Shown here: piece by piece, positions 1 to 8,335 of the stretch | Position numbering within the stretch: the first letter of the stretch is position 1 | Layout of the letters: each line of letters opens with the position of its first letter | NCBI RefSeq assembly: GCF_963422335.1 | Contig: NZ_OY729424.1 | Location: forward strand, 3,100,001 to 3,164,000 | Length of the DNA stretch: 64,000 bases | Reading direction: 5' to 3' | Source: an uncultured Roseateles sp. | GTDB taxonomy: Bacteria; Pseudomonadota; Gammaproteobacteria; Burkholderiales; Burkholderiaceae_C | Position numbers and translations under genes: made by a program | Notes under the pieces: generated by a model | Told to the model about the DNA's origin: nothing | Database searches by the model: none | The model's input: only the letters and a program-made list of their open reading frames with translations

Positions 1-276
1 CTTTGGCGCCATGCCAACGAGGGCATCATCCTGGCCTCGGCAGCTGGGGCCCTGGGCCTGCAATTGGGCGGCAACGCCGCGCCCGGCGTGACGCCGGACC
101 GCTCGAAGACCTTCGACGCCGGCATCGCTCCGGACAGCATGGACACCGATGGGGCCACGCCCGGCCAGCAGGCCCAGCTGGGCCATCTGCAAAGCGTGGT
201 CGGCCTGGTCTGGCGTTCGGTCATCCTGTGGATGCTGCTGCTGGCCTTGATGACGCTGGCCAATCTGATCGGCTGA
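1..276 (+). CDS. CobD/CbiB-family protein, C-terminal fragment
   Basis: Only the last 91 codons are inside the window; the gene begins to the left. The visible start LWRHANEGIILASAAGALG, with ANEG and a following GxxLGG, matches the C-terminal part of CobD/CbiB proteins, membrane proteins that in cobalamin makers join the aminopropanol arm to cobyric acid. Burkholderiales often carry a divergent homologue whose role in cobalamin synthesis is not established. A hydrophobic helix (about residues 70-88 of the fragment, WRSVILWMLLLALMTLANLI) ends the protein, as expected for an inner-membrane protein. It converges on rsgA, with 16 bases between the two stop codons. Family assignment rests on a short fragment. 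Confidence 0.7.
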   Translation, partial: LWRHANEGIILASAAGALGLQLGGNAAPGVTPDRSKTFDAGIAPDSMDTDGATPGQQAQLGHLQSVVGLVWRSVILWMLLLALMTLANLIG

Positions 277-292
277 ACTGATTGGCCGAAAC

Positions 293-1198
293 TCAATACC
301 GCTTGCCGCCCAGCTCCTGCAGGATCTCGCCGTAAATGCGGTAACGCGAGGCATTGATCTCGCCGCGATCGAGGGCCGCGCGCACGCCGCAGCCCGGCTC
401 GTGCTGGTGGGTGCAGTTGTAGAACTTGCAGTTTTCGGCGTGCTTGCGCAGATCGGGCATCAGGCCCGGCAGCTGCAGCGGTTCAATCTGGCGCAGGCCG
501 AATTCCTGGAAGCCGGGCGAGTCCAGCAAACCGGTCTTGCGCTCATCGTCCAGCCAGTACCACTTGGTCGTCGTCGTCGTGTGGCGGCCCGAATTCAGCG
601 CCTGCGAGATGTCGCCGACCTGCGCATTCGCGTCGGGTATCAGCATATTGATCAAGGTCGACTTGCCGGTGCCGCTGGGGCCCAGCACCAGTGTGGCTTT
701 GTCCTTCAGCCAAGGCATCAGCAGGGCCGTCGAGCCCACCGGGTCGGCCTTGAAGGCCACCTCGATCACCTCCTGGCCCATCGCGCGGTAGGGCGCCAGC
801 CGTTCGCGGGCCAACTGCACGCCGGGCAGATCGGTCTTGTTCAAGGCGATCGTGGTGCTGATGCCGGCGCTCTCGGCGGCGATCAGTGCCCGGGCCAGCT
901 GCGACTCGCTGAACACCGGCTCGACGGCCACCAGTATCAGCAGCTGATCGAGGTTGGCGGCAAAGCTCTTGGTCTTCCACTCGTCCTGGCGGAATAGCAG
1001 ATTGCGGCGCGGCTCGACCTGCTCGATCACGCCCTCATCGCCGGTGATGGCCCAGCGCACGCGGTCGCCGACTACGCAATCGCTTTTCTTGCCGCGGGGC
1101 CGGCAGTTGACGCGCCGGCCTTCGGGGGTTTCGACCAGATAGTGACGGCCATGGCCGACGACCACGAGCCCGATGTCCAGCTCGCTGAAGCGGCTCAT
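293..1198 (-). CDS. rsgA: Ribosome small-subunit-dependent GTPase A (RsgA)
   Basis: 301 residues. RsgA is a circularly permuted GTPase that binds the maturing 30S subunit and helps late 16S rRNA folding. The permuted motif order is visible: an N-terminal OB-fold part, then NKTD (G4, about residue 120), GPSGTGKSTLIN (G1/P-loop, about 173) and DSPGFQEFGL (G3, about 227). A C-terminal zinc knuckle follows (CKFYNCTHQHEPGC). Length and architecture are normal. Its ATG overlaps the stop of the upstream pterin dehydratase gene by 4 nt (ATGA), so it is the last gene of a three-gene operon starting with the M48 protease. Confidence 0.95.
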   Translation of the reverse strand: MSRFSELDIGLVVVGHGRHYLVETPEGRRVNCRPRGKKSDCVVGDRVRWAITGDEGVIEQVEPRRNLLFRQDEWKTKSFAANLDQLLILVAVEPVFSESQLARALIAAESAGISTTIALNKTDLPGVQLARERLAPYRAMGQEVIEVAFKADPVGSTALLMPWLKDKATLVLGPSGTGKSTLINMLIPDANAQVGDISQALNSGRHTTTTTKWYWLDDERKTGLLDSPGFQEFGLRQIEPLQLPGLMPDLRKHAENCKFYNCTHQHEPGCGVRAALDRGEINASRYRIYGEILQELGGKRY

Positions 1199-1524
1199 GC
1201 GGACGTTGGCTGCAAGGCGTTCACCAGCTGGGCGCAGACGAAGTCATTGACCGAGATGCCCTTGACCGAATGGGTGTTGAAGCGGACGACGCAGCGGCCG
1301 TAGGCGATATGCATATCGGGGTGGTGATCCTGCTCGTTGGCCAGCTGCGCCACCGCATTGACGAAGGCCATGGTCTGGTGGAAGTTGGGAAAGTTGACGC
1401 GCCGCTCCAGCGCGCCCTGGGTCAGCCGCCAGCCGCTGATCTGATCCAGCAGATCCCGGACCTCGGCCTCGCTGAGGGCCGTGACCTGGTTCGAACAATG
1501 CGTGGGCAGATCGGCAAGCTTCAT
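1195..1524 (-). CDS. phhB: 4a-hydroxytetrahydrobiopterin dehydratase (pterin-4a-carbinolamine dehydratase)
   Basis: 109 residues. The enzyme dehydrates 4a-hydroxytetrahydropterin, recycling the cofactor used by phenylalanine hydroxylase. The family signature is visible around residues 63-95: EQDHHPDMHIAYGRCVVRFN, then TH and a GISVNDF segment. Length is typical (about 100 residues). It sits between the M48 protease and rsgA. Its own ATG overlaps by 4 nt the stop that the M48 gene would have if its frameshift were repaired, and its stop overlaps the rsgA start in the same way. No phenylalanine hydroxylase gene is in the window, so its physiological partner is not shown here. Confidence 0.93.
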   Translation of the reverse strand: MKLADLPTHCSNQVTALSEAEVRDLLDQISGWRLTQGALERRVNFPNFHQTMAFVNAVAQLANEQDHHPDMHIAYGRCVVRFNTHSVKGISVNDFVCAQLVNALQPTSA

Positions 1525-2824
1525 GCTGTGGGGGCTCCATGCAGACTCAGGGCAGCCAGGCGTTCGCTGGCCGGCGGGTGAGAGTAGTAGAAGCGGGCAT
1601 AGACCGGGTCGGCGTCAGGGTACCGGCATTGTCCTCATGCAGCTTCAGGAGCGCATTGGCCAGGTCCTGGCCGCTGGCCTGGGCGCAGGCATAGGCGTCG
1701 GCCTGGAACTCGTGCTTGCGCGACAGCATCGCGCTCAGCGGCGTGAAGAAGAAACCGAACACCGGCACGACCATCAGGAACAGCATCAAGGCCAGCGCAT
1801 CGTTGGGCGCGGTCATGTTGGGGCGCACACCGAGGCCGGCGAAGAAGCCCGCCTGCTGCGACAGCCAGCCCAACAACGCGAAGGCAAGCAGGCTCAAGGC
1901 GAACATCGAGACGATGCGCTTCAGCACATGCTTGTGTTTGAAATGGCCCAGCTCGTGGGCCAGCACCGCCTCGACCTCGCCGGCGTTCAGCCGCTGCAGC
2001 AGCGTGTCAAAGAAGACCACGCGCTTGGCCGGGCCCAGGCCAGTGAAATAGGCATTGCCGTGGGCTGAGCGACGGCTGCCGTCCATCACGAACAGGCCCT
2101 TGGCGGCAAAGCCGCAGCGCGCCATCAGCGCCTGCACGCGCGCCTTCAGGCCCTCGTCGGCCAGCGGCTCGAACTTGTTGAACAGCGGCGCGATCACGGT
2201 CGGATACAGCACCAGGATGATCAGGTTGAAAGCCATCCAGGCGCCCCAGGCCCAGGCCCACCAGTAGGCGCCGGCCGCTCCCATCAGCCACAGCATCAGC
2301 GCGGCAATGGGCAGGCCGATCAGGGCACTGACCAGCAGGCCTTTCAAAGCATCGCTGACATAGAGCTTCCAGGTCGTGCGGTTGAAGCCGAAGCGCTGCT
2401 CCAGCCTGAAGGTGTTGTACAGCTCCCAGGGCAGGTCCAGCAGGGCGCCGATCAGGCTGAAGGCCGTCAGGAGCGCGAGCTGGTAGGCCATGGTTCCCCA
2501 TGCCGGCTGCACCAGGTCGCGCACAGCCAGGTTCAGCCATTCCAGCCCGCCGAGCAGGGTCCAGCCCAGCAGCACGGCCGCGCCGAAGGCGGTGGCCAGC
2601 AGGCCGTAGCGGCCCTTGGCCAGGGTGTAGTCGGCGGCTTTCTGGTGCGCTTCCAGCGACACCGTGCCGACAAAGGCAGCCGGCACGGCGCCGCGGTGCT
2701 GGGCAACAAATCGCGTCTGACGGGTGGACAGCCAGAACTTGACGAGCAGGGAGGCGATCAGCGCGGCCACGAACAGGGCGGTCAGCGTGGGGGCGTCAAC
2801 GGGGGGCAAATAGGTGGAAAGCAT
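1521..2824 (-). CDS. M48-family metallopeptidase (Ste24-like), frameshifted near the C-terminus
   Basis: Inner-membrane zinc protease of the Ste24/CAAX-protease-1 type: several N-terminal hydrophobic segments, HELGH zinc motif (about residue 280) and the third-ligand motif EFQADAYA. The chosen start (MLSTYLPPVDAP) lies just left of the divergent orn; upstream in-frame codons run into orn. As written, the frame changes after LHEDNAGTLTP and stops at 1547. Shifting by one base at about 1609-1614 gives DPVYARFYYSHPPASERLAAL, the expected family C-terminus, ending at 1521. That stop overlaps the next ATG by 4 nt, like the other junction of the operon. Either one base is missing from the sequence or the gene carries a late frameshift; HELGH is intact either way. 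Confidence 0.85.
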
Positions 2825-2882
2825 AGGTCGGGAGTGTAGGGCTGCGACAATCCGGGCTGAAGCAATACCGAAGGAAATCCCC

Positions 2883-3446
2883 ATGAGTGAACCCGCGACC
2901 CTGGCCAGCAGCGACCAGAACCTGATCTGGATCGACTTGGAAATGACCGGTCTATACCCCGACACCGACCGCATCATCGAGATTGCCGTGGTCGTCACCG
3001 ACGCCAACCTGAACCATCGTGTCGAAGGCCCGGTGTTCGCCATCCACCAGAGCGACGAGACCCTGGACAAGATGGACAACTGGAACAAGGGCACGCACGG
3101 AAAGAGCGGGCTGATCGATCGCGTCAAGGCTTCGACTGTCACCGAAGAGGAGGCCACCGCCCAGGTGATTGCGTTCCTGAAGAACTATGTGCCCAAGGGC
3201 AAGTCGCCGATGTGCGGCAACAGCATCTGCCAGGACCGCCGTTTCCTGGCCAACTACATGCCGACCTTGGAGAGCTTCTTCCACTACCGCAATCTGGACG
3301 TCAGCACCTTGAAGGAACTGGCCAAGCGCTGGAAGCCCGGCATCCTGGACGGCTTCAAAAAGGCCCAGGCGCACACGGCGCTGGCCGACATCCATGAGTC
3401 GATCGACGAGCTGGCCTACTACCGCACGCATCTGCTGAGCCTGTAA
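2883..3446 (+). CDS. orn: Oligoribonuclease
   Basis: 187 residues. Orn is a 3'-5' exonuclease that degrades 2-5-nt RNA oligomers and is usually essential. DEDDh catalytic motifs are visible: WIDLEMTGL (Exo I, Asp and Glu, near residue 20), the Asp of the CGNSICQDRRFLANYMP block (Exo II) and AHTALADI (Exo III, His and Asp, near 165). The ATG at 2883 was preferred over an in-frame upstream start because the protein then matches the family length (about 181) and begins just before the conserved DQNLIWIDLEMTGL. It is divergent from the M48 gene, with about 58 bases between the two starts, which must hold both promoters. Confidence 0.96.
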   Translation: MSEPATLASSDQNLIWIDLEMTGLYPDTDRIIEIAVVVTDANLNHRVEGPVFAIHQSDETLDKMDNWNKGTHGKSGLIDRVKASTVTEEEATAQVIAFLKNYVPKGKSPMCGNSICQDRRFLANYMPTLESFFHYRNLDVSTLKELAKRWKPGILDGFKKAQAHTALADIHESIDELAYYRTHLLSL

Positions 3447-3461
3447 ATCGGCCTGGAGGCC

Positions 3462-5258
3462 ATGTACGCCGCCTTCGACTTTCCGCGCCATCCGCTGTCC
3501 CGAGAGGACGGCGAGAGGCTGCGTGGCGCTTTCACGGAGCCGCCTGCGCGCTGGCTGCGGGCATTCGCACCAGGCGAGGTGTCGGACGTGCTCGATCAGG
3601 CCTGGCGCGCCAGCCTGGCCGGCGCCTGGGTGCTGGGCGGTGTGCGCTACGAGGCCGCAGCCGCCTTCGATGCGGCACTCGCCAGCCATGGTCCGCCAGA
3701 AGGCCTCTTGGTCGAGTTCGCCGTGTTCGAGCAGGTGCCAACGGAATGGCCGGCCGAGGTCGCGCCGGATCGGGCGCTGAACAGCGACTGGCTCGACAGC
3801 CAGGCCGAGGTCGACGAGCTGGAGCAGATAGAGCGCATCCGCGAATGGATACGCAGCGGTGACTGCTACCAAGTCAATCTGACCACGCGCCTGGTCTCTC
3901 GACTGGCTGAGGCCGCAACGGCCTGGTCGTTGTTTCGCGCGCTGCACGCGGCCCAGCCCGGCGGCTTCTCGCTGTTCCTGCAGGACGGTGACCGCACCGT
4001 GGCCAGCGTCTCGCCCGAGCTGTTCTTCGACTGGCGCCCGAGCAGCGCCCAGGGCGAGAGCGCCGGCTCGCAGGACTGGCAACTCGCCGCCCAGCCAATG
4101 AAGGGTACGGCGCCACGTGGCCGCGATGTGGTGGAGGACGAAGCTCGGCAGCAATACCTGCGCACCAGCGTCAAGGAGCGAGCCGAGAACCTGATGATCG
4201 TCGACCTTTTGCGCAATGACATGGGACGGATCGCCCGCTTGGGCAGCGTGCGCGTGCCTCGCCTGTTCGAGCTGCATGCGCTGTCCACCGTCTGGCAGAT
4301 GACGTCTACCGTCACCGCCCACACGCCGGCAGCGACGAGCCTGTCGCAGGTGTTTGCCGCGCTGTTCCCCTGCGGCTCGGTGACCGGCACACCCAAGGTG
4401 CGGGCGATGCAGATCATCGCTGAGCTCGAGCCCGGCCCGCGTGGCTTCTACTGCGGCGCTCTGGGCCTGTTGCAGCCCGGCGGGGCGGCCACCTTCAATG
4501 TGCCGATACGCACGGTGGAACTGGACGCGGGCCGTCTGCAATGCGGCATCGGCAGCGCCGTCACACTGGATTCAGACCCGGCAGCCGAGGTTGCCGAATG
4601 GCGGGCCAAGAGCCGCTTCCTGCTGCGCGCCCAGGCGCCGATCGCCGCGCTGGAGACGCTGCGGCTGCAGGATGGTGCGTTCCCGCGCCTGGCCGGCCAT
4701 CTGCAGCGGCTGCAGCGGACCGCCCGGCACTTCGGCCTGGCGCTGGACCCGGCCGAGGTCCGCTCCGCCTTGCAGCGCCTGGCCGATGACAAGCCGCAGG
4801 GCCTTTGGCGCACCCGGCTGACGGTGGCCGCCAATGGCGCCATCACTCTGCAGGCCACACCGCTGGCCGACACCCCGCCAATGGTCTCGCTGGCCCTGGC
4901 GGCGGCGCCGATAGCCAGCCACGGCCCCGCCGCCGAGTTCCTGCAACACAAGACCACCCGGCGTGAGCTGTATGACGCGTTGCTGGCCCACAAGCCGGCC
5001 GAGGCCTTCGACCTGATTCTGTGGAACGAGGCCGGCGAGCTGACCGAGTGCGCCATCGGCAATCTGGCCCTGCAGCGCGGTGGCCAGTGGCTGACTCCTT
5101 GCGCCGAGGCCGGCCTGTTGCCGGGGGTCTATCGCGAGCAACTGCTGGCAGATGGGCGCATCGTCGAGGCACGGCTGATGAAGAGCGATCTGGCCACCGC
5201 CGAGGGTCTGGCTTTCTTCAACAGCTTGCGGGGCTGGTGCCCTGCGAGGCTCCTCTAG
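3462..5258 (+). CDS. pabB: Aminodeoxychorismate synthase component I fused to aminodeoxychorismate lyase (PabB-PabC)
   Basis: 598 residues, two domains. Residues about 1-385 are a chorismate-binding domain with QPMKGTAPRG near residue 214: the Lys in this motif is the PabB-type residue, where anthranilate synthases have Ala. The chorismate-domain core EDEARQQYLRTSVKERAENLMIVDLLRN is also present. Residues about 390-598 are a class IV PLP domain (aminodeoxychorismate lyase) with HKTTRRELYDALL carrying the PLP Lys, then ECAIGNL and GLLPGVYREQLL. Together they would make 4-aminobenzoate for folate from aminodeoxychorismate. The glutaminase PabA is not in the window. It starts 15 nt after orn and is probably co-transcribed. 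Such fusions are known in Burkholderiales. Confidence 0.92.
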   Translation: MYAAFDFPRHPLSREDGERLRGAFTEPPARWLRAFAPGEVSDVLDQAWRASLAGAWVLGGVRYEAAAAFDAALASHGPPEGLLVEFAVFEQVPTEWPAEVAPDRALNSDWLDSQAEVDELEQIERIREWIRSGDCYQVNLTTRLVSRLAEAATAWSLFRALHAAQPGGFSLFLQDGDRTVASVSPELFFDWRPSSAQGESAGSQDWQLAAQPMKGTAPRGRDVVEDEARQQYLRTSVKERAENLMIVDLLRNDMGRIARLGSVRVPRLFELHALSTVWQMTSTVTAHTPAATSLSQVFAALFPCGSVTGTPKVRAMQIIAELEPGPRGFYCGALGLLQPGGAATFNVPIRTVELDAGRLQCGIGSAVTLDSDPAAEVAEWRAKSRFLLRAQAPIAALETLRLQDGAFPRLAGHLQRLQRTARHFGLALDPAEVRSALQRLADDKPQGLWRTRLTVAANGAITLQATPLADTPPMVSLALAAAPIASHGPAAEFLQHKTTRRELYDALLAHKPAEAFDLILWNEAGELTECAIGNLALQRGGQWLTPCAEAGLLPGVYREQLLADGRIVEARLMKSDLATAEGLAFFNSLRGWCPARLL

Positions 5259-5334
5259 CCTGGGCTCGTCGCCGCCAGTCTGGTTTCGTCGCAATGCCAC
5301 CCCGGCGAGGCGCCGTCCGACGCACAATCCGGCC

Positions 5335-6462
5335 ATGCCGATTTCTGCCGTCCCATCCAGCACCACGCCCGGCCAGGCCTTCAAGGCCGTGTTCAACCTG
5401 CGCGTGTTGCTGGTGATGTTTGGCCTGTGTTCGGTCTTTGCCTGCGCACGTATGCTGTCCTGGTACGTCGGCTATGACTCCGACGAATCCTGGTTCCCCG
5501 GCCTGCTGCGGTACACCCGGCAGACCCTGCTGTCCGGCCTGACGCTGTTGCTGGGCATTGCCTGCGCCGAGGCCTGGCTGGCTCGGCGATCTGCCACCGC
5601 AGCACTGCCCTGGCGGGCGCTGGCCGTCGTGTTGGCCGCAGCGCTGGGGGCCATTCTGCGCAACCGCGTGGCCTATTTCTTCAACCCCAAGGTCACCTTC
5701 GAGTGGGTCTGGATGCTGTCCATCGTCGGTCTCTGGAGTCTGATGGGCGGCATGGCCTATGCGCTGTTCCTGCGCGCACGGCAGGCCCGTCAGGCCGAGC
5801 AGGCGCTGCTGGCTGCGGGCTTGCAGCAGGAGCGGTTGCAGACGCGCCAGGTCGAGGCTCAGCTGTCGGCGCTGAATGCGCAGATCGAGCCACACTTCCT
5901 GTTCAACACCCTGGCCAATGTGAAGCGCCTGTACGAGACCTCGCCGGAGCGGGGCCGCGACATGCTGCGGCATCTGATCGCCTATCTGCGCGCCGCCCTG
6001 CCCAGCATGCGCCGTGCCGACTCCACCCTGGGCGAGGAGCTGGAGCTGGTGCGCAACTACCTCAGCATCCTGCAGATGCGCATGGGAGCCCGGCTCGGCT
6101 ATGCGATCAGCGCCGCGCCGGAGCTGCTGGACGCCCGGCTGCCGCCCATGGTGCTGGCGACGCTGGTCGAGAACGCGATCAAGCATGGCCTGGCGCCGCA
6201 GCCCGAGGGCGGCCACATCAGCATCCGCGCACGGCAGGACGGCGCTGACCAGTTGATCGTCGAGGTCGCCGACACCGGTCGCGGCTTTAGCGCCAGCGCC
6301 AGTGCCGGCAGCGGTGTGGGCCTGGCCAACACGCGGGCCCGTCTGCACTCGCTGTTCGGGCCGACCGCCGCGCTGGAGCTGGAGGCGGCCTCGCCCCACG
6401 GCGTGGTGGCGCGGCTGCGCATGCCCTATCCGGCGCCGGCGATGGCATTGGAGGCCGCATGA
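5335..6462 (+). CDS. LytS/YehU-type sensor histidine kinase
   Basis: 375 residues. About four membrane segments lie in residues 20-155, including VLLVMFGLCSVFACARML and a segment around WVWMLSIVGLWSLMGGMAYA. A short coiled region follows, then a His_kinase (LytS-type) domain: LNAQIEPHFLFNTLANV with the phospho-acceptor His at residue 187. The HATPase domain has an N box (LVENAIKHGL) and a G box (DTGRGF, then GVGLANTRARL). All catalytic features are intact. There is no recognisable extracytoplasmic sensor domain, so the signal is probably sensed in or near the membrane. It heads an operon in which every junction is a short overlap: kinase, degenerate kinase-like protein, LytTR regulator, then a phosphatase-like exported protein. 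Confidence 0.88.
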   Translation: MPISAVPSSTTPGQAFKAVFNLRVLLVMFGLCSVFACARMLSWYVGYDSDESWFPGLLRYTRQTLLSGLTLLLGIACAEAWLARRSATAALPWRALAVVLAAALGAILRNRVAYFFNPKVTFEWVWMLSIVGLWSLMGGMAYALFLRARQARQAEQALLAAGLQQERLQTRQVEAQLSALNAQIEPHFLFNTLANVKRLYETSPERGRDMLRHLIAYLRAALPSMRRADSTLGEELELVRNYLSILQMRMGARLGYAISAAPELLDARLPPMVLATLVENAIKHGLAPQPEGGHISIRARQDGADQLIVEVADTGRGFSASASAGSGVGLANTRARLHSLFGPTAALELEAASPHGVVARLRMPYPAPAMALEAA

Positions 6463-7577
6463 GCGCCGTCTTGCCACTGTCGGACGGCCAGAGCAGGCAA
6501 TCGCCGCTGGCTTTTGTCTGGCAGGCCTGGCGGTCAACCCAGCCGCGGGAGCTGATGATCGTGCTCTTGATCGGCCTGCTCTACGGCGCCGTGGATCTGG
6601 GTGCGGTCTACGAGGTCTGGCAGCAGCCTGAGGCTTTGCTGGCCATGGCGCGCCAGCTGCTGCTGCCGGTGCTGGCGGCGCTGCTGCTGGCTTTGTGCTG
6701 GTTGCCTGCCGACCGCAGCAACCCCGAACACCCCCGCCGCGCCTGGCGCCTGGGCGTGGCGACGCTGACCGGTGCAGCCCTGTCGCTGCTGCTCTGCCGG
6801 GTGGTGATCGACTCGCTGCAATGGCCTGATGCGATGGACCTGATGTACCGCGCCAAGGGCAAGCCGCCGATGCCGATCTGGCATTGGAGCTCGATGCTGG
6901 GCGACCTGCTGGCCATCAGCCTCAGCGCCGGCCTGGCGGTGGCGGTGCACGAGATGAATCTGCGATTGCGCCGCAGCCAGGCCGCCGTGCAGCGCAGCCT
7001 TCAGGCCCAGAGCGTGCTGACGCGCAAGGCCATGGCCGCGCGCTTGGCCACCATGCAGGCGCAGATCGATCCGCAGTTCCTGTTCGACACCCTGGTCGGT
7101 ATCGAGCAGGACTACCTGCACGGCCATGCCGGTGCCGCGCCACGACTGGAGCAGCTGATACGCCATCTGCGCGTGGCCCTGCCGCGGCTGCGTGACATGG
7201 GCAGCACGCTGGAGGCGGAGGCCGAGCTGCTGGACAGCTATCTGGCGGTGCGCCTGGGCGAGGCTGCCCCCCGATTGCAGCGCGACTGGCCGGCCGAGCT
7301 CGGCGGCCTGCCGCTGCCGCCCATGGTCTTGCTGCCGCTGCTGCAGCGCGCCTTGCAGCTGTGCGATGACCAACTGCCGGCCTGCGGTCTGCAGGCCGGG
7401 TTGGCCGCCCGCGGCTGGCGCATCACCCTCAGCCTGGGCCGGCCCGGCCTGTGCGGCGACGCCACCGAGATGGCCACCCTGCAGCAGCGCCTGCAGGCCC
7501 TGACCGGCCAGGGCACGGCCCTGCGCTGCGAGAGCGGCCACCACGACACCTCATTCATCCTGGACCTGCAGCCATGA
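6459..7577 (+). CDS. Degenerate LytS-like histidine kinase homologue (probable pseudokinase)
   Basis: 372 residues with the layout of the preceding kinase: membrane segments (about residues 30-165), linker, then a His_kinase-like domain. The phospho-acceptor region reads MQAQIDPQFLFDTL, so the conserved His is Gln206 and the Asn of HFLFN is Asp. Where the intact kinase has LVENAIKHGL this protein has LLQRALQLCD, and no G box is recognisable. It therefore should neither bind ATP normally nor autophosphorylate. The frame is open and overlaps both neighbours by ATGA, so it is maintained and translated, not decaying. Inference: an allosteric partner of the upstream kinase, perhaps forming heterodimers. 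The family call is firm; the role is not. Confidence 0.82.
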   Translation: MSAVLPLSDGQSRQSPLAFVWQAWRSTQPRELMIVLLIGLLYGAVDLGAVYEVWQQPEALLAMARQLLLPVLAALLLALCWLPADRSNPEHPRRAWRLGVATLTGAALSLLLCRVVIDSLQWPDAMDLMYRAKGKPPMPIWHWSSMLGDLLAISLSAGLAVAVHEMNLRLRRSQAAVQRSLQAQSVLTRKAMAARLATMQAQIDPQFLFDTLVGIEQDYLHGHAGAAPRLEQLIRHLRVALPRLRDMGSTLEAEAELLDSYLAVRLGEAAPRLQRDWPAELGGLPLPPMVLLPLLQRALQLCDDQLPACGLQAGLAARGWRITLSLGRPGLCGDATEMATLQQRLQALTGQGTALRCESGHHDTSFILDLQP

Positions 7578-8335
7578 AGAGCATGCCCACCGCCATCGTT
7601 GCAGAAGACGAAGACACCCTGCGCCAGGAGCTGATCGAACACCTGGGCCAGCTGTGGCCCGAGCTGAGCATCGTCGGCGAGGCCAGCGATGGCCTTCAGG
7701 CCTTGCAACTGCTGCAGACGCATCAGCCTGACCTGATGTTCCTCGACATCCAGATGCCCGGCCTGACCGGCATGGAGGTGGCGCGTCAGGTCGGCCAGCG
7801 CAGCCATGTGGTCTTCGTCACCGCCTACGACCAGTACGCGGTCGAAGCCTTCGACCAGGGCGCCGTGGATTATCTGCTCAAGCCCTTGCAGCCGGCGCGG
7901 CTGTTCACCGCCATCAACCGCATCAAGCAAAGGCTGAGCCAGCCTGTGCTGGACATCGGCCGCGTGCTCGACCAATTGGTGGCGCGCTCGGCGCAGACGG
8001 CGACGCGCCAGCCGCTGCGTTGGATCAATGCCTCGGTGGGCCAGATGCTGAAGCTGATCACCGTTGACGAGGTGCTGTACTTCCAGTCCGACACCAAATA
8101 CACCCGCGTGATGACGCGCGAGGCCGAGGCGCTGATACGCAAACCGCTGAAGGAGCTGGTCGAGGAGCTGGACCCGCAGCAGTTCTGGCAGATCCACCGC
8201 TCGACCCTGGTCAATGCCACGGCGATCGCAGGCGTCACGCGTGACTTCCGCGGCCGCCTGCAGGTCAAGCTCAAGGACTGCGCCGACACCTTGCCGGTGG
8301 CTGAGAGCTATACCCACCTGTTCAAGCAGATGTGA
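7574..8335 (+). CDS. LytTR-family response regulator
   Basis: 253 residues. The N-terminal receiver domain has the acidic pair EDED (residues 12-15), the phospho-acceptor Asp58 in MFLDIQMPGLTGME, a Thr in FVTAYDQYAVEAF and the Lys of YLLKPL. A C-terminal LytTR DNA-binding domain (about residues 150-250) contains VDEVLYFQSDTKYTRV, FWQIHRSTLVN and a GRLQVKLKD segment. LytTR regulators paired with LytS-type kinases activate genes for envelope, biofilm or nutrient responses. The ATG at 7574 overlaps the stop of the degenerate kinase gene (ATGA); upstream in-frame codons lie wholly within that gene. The likely cognate kinase is the intact one at 5335-6462. Confidence 0.92.
   Translation: MKSMPTAIVAEDEDTLRQELIEHLGQLWPELSIVGEASDGLQALQLLQTHQPDLMFLDIQMPGLTGMEVARQVGQRSHVVFVTAYDQYAVEAFDQGAVDYLLKPLQPARLFTAINRIKQRLSQPVLDIGRVLDQLVARSAQTATRQPLRWINASVGQMLKLITVDEVLYFQSDTKYTRVMTREAEALIRKPLKELVEELDPQQFWQIHRSTLVNATAIAGVTRDFRGRLQVKLKDCADTLPVAESYTHLFKQM

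Noticed and set aside
2825..3157. N-terminal extension of the M48 protease
   Set aside because: It lies inside and upstream of the divergent orn and has no conserved content; the start at 2824 leads straight into the protease.
3462..5258. Anthranilate synthase TrpE
   Set aside because: The PMKGT motif has Lys where TrpE has Ala, and an aminodeoxychorismate lyase domain is fused at the C-terminus.
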